Source: Clostridium_AF sediminicola
Lineage (GTDB): Bacteria; Bacillota; Clostridia; Clostridiales; Clostridiaceae
Assembly (NCBI RefSeq): GCF_050402865.1
Contig: NZ_BAABMF010000021.1
Coordinates: 1-64,000 of the forward strand
Length of the DNA stretch: 64,000 bases
Direction: 5' to 3'
Made by a program: the position numbers and the translations under genes. Positions 44,199 to 53,259 of this stretch are shown here, piece by piece (position 1 is the first letter of the stretch; each line of letters starts with the position of its first letter). The notes beneath the pieces were generated by a model, which did not search any database, was not told the origin of the DNA, and saw nothing but the letters and a program-made list of their open reading frames with translations.

Positions 44199-44740
44199 AC
44201 CCTATAAGGATTTAAGAGCTTAAAGTCATCTTAACTCCGACTAATATAAATCATTACATATCTAAATACAATCTTTCAACTGTAAGAAAACATTACACAA
44301 CTCATAAAAATCTTTGCTCGACCAAAAAAAATCCCTTAGAAACATGGTATTATCTTTCGACAACAGCACATCTCTAGCATTAAATTTTAATATTCAAAGT
44401 TAAAGAACTTCAAACACGTTATAAACTCAAGCCTGCGGAACTAAAGTTGATCTTCGCTCAACTATTATGCATCTTTTTTAATAGTATAAACATCGGTAGA
44501 CACTTATACAACTATACAAAACACATAATAATCTTCCCGCCGACTCAGTCAAAACCATACCAACGATCCTGAAAAAATCTTAGGTCGAATAATACACAAC
44601 CATATTTGATCACGTATTACTCTTAACTCAACAACTTTAAACCCTTTTCAGTAATTATGATACCCATTTTATAATAAAATAAACATGGTAAAATAAGGAA
44701 TCGTAATAGAAATATAATTCGAAAAAAACTGGCATTTTAT
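44199..44740. other. 540-bp non-coding tract, G-poor on the plus strand, with ATCTT...CGAC repeats
   Basis: There is no open frame of note on either strand. ATCTT occurs at 44228, 44271, 44310, 44352, 44450, 44471, 44531 and 44577, mostly followed within 1-5 bases by CGAC or CAAC (minus-strand form GTCGAGCAAAGAT). The plus strand is C-rich and G-poor, opposite to genes read rightward here. It lies right after parMR, so a centromere-like site or a minus-strand structured RNA are both possible. Confidence 0.5.
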
Positions 44741-44743
44741 TTC

Positions 44744-44815
44744 AGTGCACAATGTACAGTTGGCAGGTGACAGTAAAGGGCACCTTTTACTGAGTAAAAG
44801 CTTTTAATTTAAAGT
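44744..44815. repeat. Heptad element before the HD-GYP remnant
   Basis: Heptads AGTGCAC, AATGTAC, AGTTGGC, AGGTGAC, AGTAAAG (44744-44778), then the hairpin CTTTTAC-TGA-GTAAAAG and CTTTTA. Same architecture as the element at 53260. Confidence 0.75.
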
Positions 44816-44825
44816 TCTTTCTTTT

Positions 44826-45143
44826 GTGTTAGCAAAAGTACCTTATTTAGACTTTATTTATGTAAAGAAGAATAATTCAAATTTTGGAGTTGATCTAGGT
44901 AACAGTGGTATAAAAGATGAAGTATTAAATTTTGGTTTGAAAGGTAAAGATATATCTATAGGAGGAAGAATTATTTCTGTGGCTGATACATTTGATGCTG
45001 TCACATCTGATAGAGTCTATAGAAAAGGAATGTCAAAAGATAAGGCTACAGAGATACTACTTGAAGAATCTGGTGAACAATTTAATCCTGAAGTGATTAA
45101 TGCATTTATGAATATTGTGGATAGTATAAAGATTAAAGAATAA
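44826..45143 (+). pseudogene. C-terminal remnant of an HD-GYP protein
   Basis: 105 residues open from GTG 44826. Only the end of an HD-GYP phosphodiesterase is present: GLKGKDISIGGRIISVADTFDAVTSDRVYRKGMS and GEQFNPEVINAF (cited in parts). The HD dyad is gone and the GYP triplet is replaced (VLNFGLKG). A heptad element abuts the truncation point. It keeps an intact 3' end and terminator, but cyclic di-GMP hydrolysis is not possible without the HD half. Confidence 0.85.
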
Positions 45144-45172
45144 AAGTACGAAATGTTTTTTCGTGCTTTTTT
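45142..45172 (+). terminator. Terminator after the HD-GYP remnant
   Basis: AAAAGTACGAA (45142-45152) pairs with TTCGTGCTTTT (45160-45170), one G-T pair, then T. Confidence 0.85.
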
Positions 45173-45198
45173 CGATTTACTTATTAAAGATTTTATTT

Positions 45199-45220
45199 TA
45201 TAATGTGGTTAAACCACATT
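45199..45220 (+). promoter_or_regulatory. 19-bp palindrome overlapping a TATAAT before mscS
   Basis: AATGTGGTTAAACCACATT (45202-45220) is a perfect palindrome around one central base. It overlaps TATAAT (45199-45204), about 80 bp before the mscS ATG. A dimeric repressor could bind it; the -35 is unclear. Confidence 0.5.
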
Positions 45221-45283
45221 GTCATTTATATTATTGCAATAAAGTTATTTAAACAGAAGTAAAAATTAAAGGAGGAAATACAT

Positions 45284-46105
45284 ATGAATAGTTTATGGAA
45301 TTTAAATTTACAGGTTATAGGAACTAGTATTATAAATTATGGATATAAAATCATTATTGCGCTATTGGTTTTATTCATAGGTTTTAAAGCAATTAAGATA
45401 ATTATGAAAGTATTCAAAAAGTTTTTGGGTAAAACAGATATTGACGAATCACTTTATAAATATTTGGTGAATATAAGTGAAATAGGACTTAAAATATTAC
45501 TGACATTTGGTATACTGGAAACTACAGAGTTAATTAAGATTGCTCCATTTTTAACAGTGATTGGTGCTGCTGGACTAGCAGTAGGTTTAGCTTTTCAAGG
45601 GAGTCTTTCAAACTTTGCAGGTGGAGTATTAATTTTAACTTTTAGACCATTTAAGGTTGGAGATTTTATTGAAGCTCAAGGATACGCAGGGATTGTTGAT
45701 GAAATTTCAATAATCTATACTGTCTTAAATACTGTAGATAATAAAAGAGTAATTGTTCCAAATGGGGATCTTTCAAATAGTAGTTGTATAAATTATTCCG
45801 CTAATGATAAAAGAAGAGTTGATATAACATTTGGAGTAGGATATGACGCAGATATTAATAAAGTAAAAGAAGTTATTGGACAAATTGCCAATAAGCATGA
45901 ATTTATATTTAAAGATCCAGCACCATTTATAAGAGTAGTAGAACATGGTGATAGCTCTGTTAATTTTGTTACTAGAGTTTGGTGTAAAACTGAACATTAT
46001 TGGGATGTATATTTTGATTTGATGGAAGAAGTGAAAGTTGCATTTGATAAGGAAGGAATAAACATTCCATACCCACATATGGATGTGACTATGCTAAAAA
46101 GCTAA
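45284..46105 (+). CDS. MscS-family mechanosensitive channel
   Basis: 273 residues. Three N-terminal helices, the last being the pore-lining TM3 with GAAGLAVGLAFQGSLSNF, followed by RPFKVGDFIEAQG and the cytoplasmic beta and alpha/beta domains. Length equals that of the small MscS of E. coli. It opens on membrane tension to release solutes after osmotic downshock. GGAGG lies 8 bases before the ATG. Single-gene unit. Confidence 0.95.
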   Translation: MNSLWNLNLQVIGTSIINYGYKIIIALLVLFIGFKAIKIIMKVFKKFLGKTDIDESLYKYLVNISEIGLKILLTFGILETTELIKIAPFLTVIGAAGLAVGLAFQGSLSNFAGGVLILTFRPFKVGDFIEAQGYAGIVDEISIIYTVLNTVDNKRVIVPNGDLSNSSCINYSANDKRRVDITFGVGYDADINKVKEVIGQIANKHEFIFKDPAPFIRVVEHGDSSVNFVTRVWCKTEHYWDVYFDLMEEVKVAFDKEGINIPYPHMDVTMLKS

Positions 46106-46428
46106 TTTCTGATATAATAATAGGATAGCATAATTAGAATTTTTATAATTTTTAGCTTTGAAGAAGACATATGCTATAAATTATATCTTAGCAATTTTTT
46201 TATAATACTAATATTATTTCTATTTGAATTAATTTAGGCAAAAGTTGTGAAGATAGCGGAAAGTAACTTATGTTAGAATGTCTTTCAAATAAAATAATAT
46301 TTAGTTCTTAGAATTCAACATAATGCTAAGAAATATTTTCTTGTAGAACATAATATACTTAATAGAAGACTTTAGAATGTTCTATGTTACTTTACATTTG
46401 GATTATACTAGAATATATAACTAATGAA

Positions 46429-46450
46429 GGGAGCTGATGCTCCCATTTTT
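46429..46450 (+). terminator. Small G+C hairpin with T-run
   Basis: GGGAGC-TGAT-GCTCCC followed by ATTTTT. It lies 320 bp after mscS and just before the 3' end of the convergent GH18 gene. The AT-rich 320 bp between hold no gene; they contain an imperfect palindrome at about 46285-46330. Confidence 0.7.
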
Positions 46451-46469
46451 CCTTTTGGAGGTAAGAAAA

Positions 46470-47753
46470 CTAAACTCTTTTTCTTACAACAAAGTTATCT
46501 TTTACAAGTAGCCAATTTTGGGGGAAATCTCTTCCTAATACCCAATAGAAAAAGCCCCTAATACCTAATTCTTTTACAAGATCAAACTTTGCTTGAATAC
46601 TACGAGCATCTTCAAACCATACTTCATGTTGTTGACCGTTTTTATCATAATAATTAAAATAAGGAGATTGAGCTTTTTCGTCGTATTGTATACTTACATT
46701 ATTTTTTTTTGCTAATTTTATTGCATCTTGAGGTCCAATAGACTTAGCCCACCTTCCTCCTTTTACGTAAGGGAGAGTCCAATCATAGCCGTAAAGAGGG
46801 ATACCCATCATAATTTTATTTTTGGGCACTTGTGTAATTGCGTAATCTAGAACTTGCTTAACTTTGTTTAAAGGTGATACAGCCATAGGAGGACCACCTG
46901 ACCATCCCCATTCATAAGTCATGAAAAATATAAAATCCATAATTTCTCCATGAGCTTTATAATCATGTCCTTCGTATAGAGTTCCTTTTTGATCAGTAGA
47001 TATTTTAGGAGCTAATGCAGAAGAGATTAGATAATTATTAGCTTTTAATTTTTCTTTTGCTTTTCTTAAAAATATATTATACCTTTCCCGATTTTCAGCA
47101 CCTACATATTCAAAGTCAAAATCTAGTCCTTGGTATCCTTTTTCTTTCATTATACTAATTGCTTCGTCTAAAATTTTATTTTGAAGTGAAGGATTAGTTA
47201 GTATATCAGTTGCCAATTCAGTGGTAAATGTACCTTTCTCAAAGTTTGTTAAAACCATGAGAGGAAGGGCACCTTGACGATAAGCAGAATTTATAGAAGG
47301 ATTATCATCTATAGGAGTAAGAGTACCATCTCTATTTACCGCATAGCTGAAAATTGTAACATATGTTAAGTTTTCAGCAACTTTATCAACTTCTTTCCCG
47401 GAGTTTACACCAGTAATTTTTGGATCAATATATCCTCCAGTATCTATAATTGGTCTTTTCTTAGGTGGGATGTACAAGCGGATTCCTATCGGTAAAAATG
47501 CAGGATTCATTATACCATTAATTCTCATAAGGTCATAAACGGATAGCTTATATTGTTCACTAATGGAGTAAAGTGTTTCGCCGGATTTTACAAAGTGATA
47601 TTGCCCCCAAATAGGAATAACAATAGTCTGTCCAACGACTAAACTACTTGGATTTGGAATATTGTTTGCATCTATAAGCTTCCCAAGGGGGAAACTATAT
47701 TTTTTAGATATTTTCCACAGGGTATCACCAGATTTAACAACGTGTATCTGCAT
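46470..47753 (-). CDS. LysM-GH18 protein, YaaH/SleL-like cortex-lytic enzyme
   Basis: 427 residues. Two LysM domains (HVVKSGDTLWKISKKYS, residues 4-20, and HFVKSGETLYSISEQYK, 53-69) bind peptidoglycan. A GH18 barrel follows with the catalytic motif GLDFDFEYVG, Glu215 as acid. YaaH/SleL-type N-acetylglucosaminidases act on spore cortex during germination. ATG 47753 has AAAGGAG 9 bases upstream. There is no signal peptide, as is usual for spore-coat-located members. Confidence 0.92.
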   Translation of the reverse strand: MQIHVVKSGDTLWKISKKYSFPLGKLIDANNIPNPSSLVVGQTIVIPIWGQYHFVKSGETLYSISEQYKLSVYDLMRINGIMNPAFLPIGIRLYIPPKKRPIIDTGGYIDPKITGVNSGKEVDKVAENLTYVTIFSYAVNRDGTLTPIDDNPSINSAYRQGALPLMVLTNFEKGTFTTELATDILTNPSLQNKILDEAISIMKEKGYQGLDFDFEYVGAENRERYNIFLRKAKEKLKANNYLISSALAPKISTDQKGTLYEGHDYKAHGEIMDFIFFMTYEWGWSGGPPMAVSPLNKVKQVLDYAITQVPKNKIMMGIPLYGYDWTLPYVKGGRWAKSIGPQDAIKLAKKNNVSIQYDEKAQSPYFNYYDKNGQQHEVWFEDARSIQAKFDLVKELGIRGFFYWVLGRDFPQNWLLVKDNFVVRKRV

Positions 47754-47944
47754 TAATTCATCTCCTTTTAAAGTATTAGTTTTATTACAAGTCACATTAA
47801 TATTATATGGAGAGAAAGACATTGTGTAACTAGAAGTATTCAAAGAAGATAAAAATTTAAATTCAAAAAATCATATTATTTTTGCATATGGGTATACTAA
47901 AATCGATTTGTTGAGATTTCAAAAGAAAACAGGAGGCGACACAC

Positions 47945-48430
47945 ATGAAAAAAACAATGAACATAACGGCAGCAATTTTAGCAAGTATACTTACTATTGG
48001 TTCTCTAGGGATATCAGTATTTGCAGAGCCACAAGGTAATGGAGATGCAAAAAAAGAAAATGGGATAAATATAACTGAAAAACGTGATAAAAACAGACAG
48101 GATAAAAACAGACAAAATAATTGTAAAAGAATTTCACCATTAAAAGCTAAAGAAATGCTCCAAAAAGATGGGAATATTATTCTGTTGGATGTAAGAACTC
48201 CAGAAGAATATGCAGAAAAACGTATTCCTAACAGTGTGAATTTGCCAATAGATGATTTGGGAGAAAAAGCTTCAGAAGTTTTATCTGATAAAAATGCAAC
48301 AATAATAGTTTACTGTAAACTAGGAAAGAGAAGTAAAAGAGCAACAAGAATTTTATGTAAAATGGGATATACAAATGTTTATAACTTAGGTGGAATTCAA
48401 GATTGGCCTTATGAAACAGAAAAAAATTGA
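47945..48430 (+). CDS. Secreted rhodanese-like sulfurtransferase
   Basis: 161 residues. A signal peptide (1-28, ending ISVFAEP) and a Lys/Asn-rich spacer lead to one rhodanese domain: LLDVRTPEEYAEKRIPNSVN and the active-site loop VYCKLGKRS with Cys124. It would hold a persulfide outside the membrane, or serve as a binding module. GGAGG precedes the ATG. Divergent from the GH18 gene and closed by its own terminator. Confidence 0.92.
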   Translation: MKKTMNITAAILASILTIGSLGISVFAEPQGNGDAKKENGINITEKRDKNRQDKNRQNNCKRISPLKAKEMLQKDGNIILLDVRTPEEYAEKRIPNSVNLPIDDLGEKASEVLSDKNATIIVYCKLGKRSKRATRILCKMGYTNVYNLGGIQDWPYETEKN

Positions 48431-48440
48431 ATTTGCTTTG

Positions 48441-48486
48441 ATAAAACAAATGGTTTTCGTGGATTCGAAAACCATTTGTTTTATCT
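48441..48486. terminator. Bidirectional terminator after the rhodanese gene
   Basis: 18-bp perfect stem (48441-48458 with 48467-48484). It also serves the minus-strand gene ending at 48509. Confidence 0.92.
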
Positions 48487-48508
48487 ATAGAGTTTCCAGT
48501 TGAACTAT

Positions 48509-49186
48509 TTATACTTTTGGTTGGAGAAATCTATATAATAAAAATAGTAAGATTAATATAAGAATTATCCAATATACTTGTGTAGTAAAAAGTATAGTAT
48601 TTCCTAATAAACGCTCTATTACTACTAGAGAAGCAACTATGAAAATGAAGAATAAAGCAAAATTAATAGTTTCTTTACGTTCTACCTTTTTTCTTTTTTT
48701 TATGTCTTTTTCAAAATGTCCATTTATAAAAAATGTTGCTAATATATATGAAGAAATGCTCAATATAAAAATCATCAATAGCATAGCTACAGATATATTA
48801 AAGGTAACCCAAGATTGAGAATTATTTAGTATTTTTGGCAATTCAATATTTACGTAAGAAAAGAAAGTGCTTATTATTAAACTTAGTAGAATAATTTGTA
48901 TATTTTGTCTGAGTCTTTGTCTCTTATCATGATTACCATAGGAAGAGATAATATTATCACAAAAATCTTTAATATCGCTTCCTAAAATATTATGAATATC
49001 CGTTTTTCTTTCTTGACCTTCAAGGAGCATCGTTAGAATATCTCCAACAGCTTCTTCGGCATCTACATCAATTAACCTACTTGTTCGTAAATAAACTATA
49101 ATTTCTTCATAAGTTTTTTTGTACTCTCCTGTGAGATTTTTGCTTAAAGCATGATGAGCTTTGATTTTTTCTTTTAAACTTACCAC
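48509..49186 (-). CDS. Membrane protein with DUF1048/DUF1129-like N-terminal helices
   Basis: 225 residues from GTG 49186 (AAGGAGG 9 bases upstream). The first 85 residues are helical and acidic (AEEAVGDILTMLLEGQERKTDIHNILG in parts, then DIKDFCDNII), like the helical domain often encoded beside PadR regulators. Four membrane segments follow (about 97-115, 130-150, 170-187, 200-218). It is 14 bp downstream of the PadR gene, so it is likely the regulated partner. Function unknown. Confidence 0.78.
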   Translation of the reverse strand: MVSLKEKIKAHHALSKNLTGEYKKTYEEIIVYLRTSRLIDVDAEEAVGDILTMLLEGQERKTDIHNILGSDIKDFCDNIISSYGNHDKRQRLRQNIQIILLSLIISTFFSYVNIELPKILNNSQSWVTFNISVAMLLMIFILSISSYILATFFINGHFEKDIKKRKKVERKETINFALFFIFIVASLVVIERLLGNTILFTTQVYWIILILILLFLLYRFLQPKV

Positions 49187-49200
49187 AATAAATATCCTCC

Positions 49201-49521
49201 TTAATTATTTAAAATTCCATCAACACAAATTTTTAATTCATTCCAGGTACTATTAAAATCATTTAAGTCCTCATTACCTATATCCGTTAAACTATAATAT
49301 TTTCGTTTTGGACCAAGGGGGGAAGCTTTTTTTATAAAACTCAGCTTTTTATTTTTTTCCAGTCTAATTAAGATTGGATAAACAGTACCTTCGGTGCAAT
49401 TTTTGAATCCATAGGTCTTTAGTTTTTCTACTATTTCATATCCATAAGTTTCTCCGTTGCTAATGATTTTTAAAATGCAGCCTTCTAGTATTCCCCTTAC
49501 TAGTTGAGAATTATCTTTCAT
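49201..49521 (-). CDS. PadR-family transcriptional regulator
   Basis: 106 residues from ATG 49521 (AGGTAGGTGAT upstream). The winged helix is clear: LVRGILEGCILKIIS, ETYGYEIVEKL, EGTVYPILIRLEK and KRKYYSLTDIG. PadR proteins repress small operons, often for membrane or drug-response genes. Two similar palindromes just upstream are its likely operators, giving autoregulation together with the membrane protein downstream. Confidence 0.93.
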   Translation of the reverse strand: MKDNSQLVRGILEGCILKIISNGETYGYEIVEKLKTYGFKNCTEGTVYPILIRLEKNKKLSFIKKASPLGPKRKYYSLTDIGNEDLNDFNSTWNELKICVDGILNN

Positions 49522-49567
49522 CAAATCACCTACCTTGTTAAACATAGTAGTAAAGTTAAAAAAACAA

Positions 49568-49615
49568 GTACTTTGTATTACCAAGTACCTTAACTACATT
49601 GTAACACAAAGTAGT
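49568..49615 (-). promoter_or_regulatory. Two palindromic operators before the PadR gene
   Basis: Site 1 is 49568-49588 with outer arms GTACT/AGTAC and core TTGT-ATT-ACCA. Site 2 is 49593-49615 with outer arms ACTAC/GTAGT and core TTGT-AAC-ACAA. The centres are 26 bp apart and both share the TTGT-N3-ACMA core, as expected for a PadR dimer binding twice. Confidence 0.75.
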
Positions 49616-49660
49616 GTGAGTGTAAATATATAACATTAAGTATTTATTGTAATTGTATAA

Positions 49661-50425
49661 TTAATCTTCACGTCTCCAATCAAAGATATCCTGAATAACA
49701 TTTAGCTTATGATTGTTTATAATAACAGTAACGTTGTCAATCCACTCAATGTTAGCATGGTCTTCTCTATAGTTCCAATATATATTTTTAGACTTTTTTA
49801 TTTTTTCATTGTAGTTTAATTCAGCTCTTACAGCAGGTGCCGAGAGAGTTCCTTCTGATACATATGCCTTAATAGTATATTTTCCATCAGGTGATTGTAC
49901 TTCGGTAATAAATTCGCCTTTTGGTAATCTTCCCATATGGTAAAAAGCCCAGTATACTCCATAGGATAGAAGTGCAAGAACTATAATAAGAATAATGGCT
50001 ATTTTCTTTTTCAATAATTCTCCTCCTTTAAGTAAATGAACACCCAAACCCAATTGAACGATACCTATAATCAAGCATTCAACGCTAATAAGATAAACAT
50101 CAAGAATTAGCATTTGAGCAATAATACTTATAAGTAATAAACTACCCATAATTATCCCAATAATTCCAGAATGCTTTTGAGATTTTATAAAATTATTAAT
50201 TCCAGCTAAAAAATTTCCAAGTCCGAAAATTAAAATAGCAATAATTCCTGGTATAAACCAATTATTAAATGGAACTTTAGTCAGCCATTCTTGGGGAAAC
50301 TCAGGAGGAAAACTCCTATATGCTCCATTAGGGTTAAGTATCATTAAACCTCCAGTTGCAAAGGCTGCAACTGCAATTAATAACTCAAATAGACCATATA
50401 AAATTTTACTAAATTTTAGTTTCAT
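49661..50425 (-). CDS. Membrane protein with C-terminal DUF5412-like domain
   Basis: 254 residues from ATG 50425 (AGGAG 9 bases upstream). Four membrane segments in the first 130 residues, then a fifth (about 140-160) that anchors a C-terminal domain with VQSPDGKYTIKAYVSEG and AVRAELNYN, as in DUF5412 proteins. It looks like a fusion of a four-helix membrane unit and a DUF5412 lipoprotein-like unit. It is 29 bp after the preceding gene, last in a five-gene operon. Function unknown. Confidence 0.72.
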   Translation of the reverse strand: MKLKFSKILYGLFELLIAVAAFATGGLMILNPNGAYRSFPPEFPQEWLTKVPFNNWFIPGIIAILIFGLGNFLAGINNFIKSQKHSGIIGIIMGSLLLISIIAQMLILDVYLISVECLIIGIVQLGLGVHLLKGGELLKKKIAIILIIVLALLSYGVYWAFYHMGRLPKGEFITEVQSPDGKYTIKAYVSEGTLSAPAVRAELNYNEKIKKSKNIYWNYREDHANIEWIDNVTVIINNHKLNVIQDIFDWRRED

Positions 50426-50454
50426 TATTTTCATCTCCTATAGATAAACTTTTA

Positions 50455-50865
50455 CTAAAACAAAAAGTTATCTTCTTTATTCTTTAACAAATACTTATAT
50501 AAAAATTTGTAAACAAGAATATTCAAAGCAATTAATGAAAGTACACAAAAAAACATACTAGGTAAGGCTCCTCTGTTTATATAAGCTTTATCTTTATAAA
50601 AGAATAAAAAGAGTAATAAATGCCAAGGAACAAATGAAATTATTAAATTCCAAAGGCACATAAGTACAGATATTTTCATATTATTTAAGGTTATAGTCCA
50701 AGTTAACAACAAAGAAAATAATACTGTAGCAAATACAAAAATCAAACTAAAACTTACGGTGCGAAAAGATAAATATTCAAGCCAAAGTACAAATAAAGCC
50801 AATGAAAGGGACAACCAATAATTTTTTAACAATAAATTTTTATTTTTCAACAGTATATCCTTCAT
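50455..50865 (-). CDS. Small hydrophobic membrane protein
   Basis: 136 residues, about four membrane segments, no recognised family. It starts inside the end of the DUF4173 gene (26-bp overlap), so translation is coupled. A TTG a few codons later is another possible start. It is rich in Leu and Phe, with a Lys-rich N terminus. Confidence 0.65.
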   Translation of the reverse strand: MKDILLKNKNLLLKNYWLSLSLALFVLWLEYLSFRTVSFSLIFVFATVLFSLLLTWTITLNNMKISVLMCLWNLIISFVPWHLLLFLFFYKDKAYINRGALPSMFFCVLSLIALNILVYKFLYKYLLKNKEDNFLF

Positions 50866-52411
50866 CTTCTAAAAACTCCTTGATACTATTCTTTTTAATA
50901 TTAAATTCATACCATTTAGTAGAGGTATCTAACTCTTCAATTATTCTATTTATATACTCTTTAGAATTATAGCTAATATAATAGTCAAGTTCGTCTTTTA
51001 AAGAATAGATTTCCTCAAATGCATCAACAGAAAGACTTATATTATATGCCATATCAATTTTAGCAGTAGCCATGTATCGTTGAATATTCCTTTTAGCGAT
51101 AAAACCATCTACATTAAAGAAATTTATTACTGTATACATTGTTAATAGTGATATCAATGTTAGTTTAGCTATAGAAACTTTTATAGACCAAATCCCCACA
51201 AAAGAAATAATTAATAAAATAAAAATTGTTAAAATTGTATAATGAACATAAAATCTTAAATAAGTAAATCCATAATAATTTTCATATAAAGATAGTTTGA
51301 AATGGGATGCATAAAGCATATTTAAAGTAAACAACACAATTAAAGACAATAAAATTTTAGATATTTTCTTGGCTTTTTCATTTTTATACCATATATATTT
51401 AGTGGAAAAATATATAATTGATAAATTAATCAATGTAACTAAAACTAGTTGGAAGAATCCTGTTCGTGCATATTGAGCATAAGTTATACCAGCAGGTAGA
51501 GTTTTTCCACCATTAGTATATAAAAAGCTAGATTGTATTATGGCAAATAACAAATATACGATATTTAATGATATTAGTAAGACTAATATTATCGATGAAC
51601 TCACAGAAGTTTTTTCTTTTTTAGTAACTATTAATCTTTGAATAGGATAATTGAAACTCCACATAAAACCAAAGGTAGCTATAAAAACTATAAAAATCCT
51701 TAAAAAGTGTCCAAAATCAAAATCTAGATCTAAATTAGGAATCCAGTCTGTAATATAATAATTAAAAACTAAATCTGATGAAGCTAGTAATAACAATATT
51801 ACAATTAATACTGGAATAGTAATTAAAATACCTAAAATAATATCTTTATTTAAAGATTTTTTTTCTTTTTTTGAAGCAAAAACATCTTTTGAAAATGAAA
51901 ATGGTTTAAACATATTTTCTATAGTTAAAGGTAAAATTCTTCTGAAAAAATCTTTAACAAATCTAAATTTATACCATTCTAAAGAAGCATATATAATAAG
52001 CAAAAAGCTAGAAGTAAATAATATAGGAAGCATTAAAATATTCATTGATCTTAAAGTGATATTATTATTTAATGTATAACTAAATGATATTAACAAAGAA
52101 GGTATCAATAAGAACCATCCTGCACTTTTTCTAAGTTTAATTGTTTCTTTATTTGTTACATAAAAACATACAAGTAGTATCAAACAATAAATGAAGAATG
52201 AAATACCAATATTTTTTCCAATAAAAAAAGTATCAAAAATTATAGCAGATAAAAGTATTATGATAATACTCCATATTTTTGTAGTAGATGATTTATCTCT
52301 ATCAATTGTTCTTATCTCTTCATTTCTTCCTTTGCTTAAATTGTGATATTCTAGCCATTTATTACTAGACTGAGTTAAATCAATTTCATTAATTGAATTT
52401 CTATAATCCAT
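50840..52411 (-). CDS. DUF4173/DUF4153-like integral membrane protein
   Basis: 523 residues with 11 to 13 membrane helices after a soluble N-terminal 50 residues. The part YASHFKLSLYENYYGFTYLR and the following helices are typical of DUF4173. The C-terminal 80 residues are soluble and helical. Members are often beside DUF2975 and XRE genes as here. Function is not known. GAGGTG precedes the ATG. Confidence 0.8.
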   Translation of the reverse strand: MDYRNSINEIDLTQSSNKWLEYHNLSKGRNEEIRTIDRDKSSTTKIWSIIIILLSAIIFDTFFIGKNIGISFFIYCLILLVCFYVTNKETIKLRKSAGWFLLIPSLLISFSYTLNNNITLRSMNILMLPILFTSSFLLIIYASLEWYKFRFVKDFFRRILPLTIENMFKPFSFSKDVFASKKEKKSLNKDIILGILITIPVLIVILLLLASSDLVFNYYITDWIPNLDLDFDFGHFLRIFIVFIATFGFMWSFNYPIQRLIVTKKEKTSVSSSIILVLLISLNIVYLLFAIIQSSFLYTNGGKTLPAGITYAQYARTGFFQLVLVTLINLSIIYFSTKYIWYKNEKAKKISKILLSLIVLFTLNMLYASHFKLSLYENYYGFTYLRFYVHYTILTIFILLIISFVGIWSIKVSIAKLTLISLLTMYTVINFFNVDGFIAKRNIQRYMATAKIDMAYNISLSVDAFEEIYSLKDELDYYISYNSKEYINRIIEELDTSTKWYEFNIKKNSIKEFLEDEGYTVEK

Positions 52412-52423
52412 AAAATCACCTCA

Positions 52424-52630
52424 TTAATCTTTTTTGTATTCTAAAATGTCACCAGGTTGACAATCTAATTCTCTACATATTGCCTCTAATGTTGAGAATC
52501 GAATTGCTTTTGCTTTTCCTGTTTTCAATATTGATAAATTTGCATTTGTAATTCCTACTTTTTCGGCTAAATTGGAAAGTGAAATTTTCCGTTTTGCCAT
52601 CATAACATCTAAATTAACGATAATAGCCAT
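52424..52630 (-). CDS. XRE-family helix-turn-helix regulator
   Basis: 68 residues, a lone Cro/C1-type domain: MAKRKISLSNLAEKVGIT, NANLSILKTGKAKAIRF, then LEAICRELDCQPGDILEY. It is the YozG-type small regulator that usually accompanies DUF2975 membrane proteins. GGGGG precedes the ATG. Encoded 14 bp after the DUF2975 gene. Confidence 0.93.
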   Translation of the reverse strand: MAIIVNLDVMMAKRKISLSNLAEKVGITNANLSILKTGKAKAIRFSTLEAICRELDCQPGDILEYKKD

Positions 52631-52644
52631 AATTTGTCCCCCGT

Positions 52645-53133
52645 TTATATTGTTAAATCATTTTCTTCTTTTACTTGAACGGCTTGTTTGAATACCTTAG
52701 AAAGTATTAGTATAAAGCACCCTGCAAAGAAAAATATCATTGCTTCAAAGTCAGTGTGAATACCTGTTAAATCAAAGGTTATAATATCAAAATCTGTATA
52801 CTGTTTGTTTATAACAAAATTAATTATGTAATTTGAGGTAATAGTGAAACAGCAAATTGAAATTCTTTTTAAACTGCGCTCATTGTCAGAAACAAAAGGA
52901 GTAACTTTTATTAGAGTACATACTATTCTTCTTAGATAGTAAAGAATAGCTAAAGATGCAATTCCTCCAATTGCAAATAGAATATAAGTTATTGTTAGTC
53001 TTGGAGTTAACTCTCCAGTATTCAATACATATTTAACAAAGGTTATAACCCATAAAACTAATCCACCAACCATTAATAAATCAAGTAAAATCCTTAAAAT
53101 TGATGATAATGACATCTTTCCATAATATTTCAT
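52645..53133 (-). CDS. DUF2975 membrane protein
   Basis: 162 residues, four membrane segments, start MKYYGKMSLSSILRILLDL and the conserved RRIVCTLIKVTPFVSDNERSLKRI stretch (in parts) of DUF2975. It is first in the operon with the XRE regulator and DUF4173 gene, and may modulate the regulator at the membrane. GGAGG precedes the ATG. Confidence 0.9.
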   Translation of the reverse strand: MKYYGKMSLSSILRILLDLLMVGGLVLWVITFVKYVLNTGELTPRLTITYILFAIGGIASLAILYYLRRIVCTLIKVTPFVSDNERSLKRISICCFTITSNYIINFVINKQYTDFDIITFDLTGIHTDFEAMIFFFAGCFILILSKVFKQAVQVKEENDLTI

Positions 53134-53259
53134 GAAAAATCCTCCTAAAGAATTGTTTTAATTAACTACTTTAAAGTAATAATACATCATATTATTTTGA
53201 AAATCAATATAAAATTAGTGTAAAATGATATTTTTTTATTGAAAAACAATAAATTAGTT

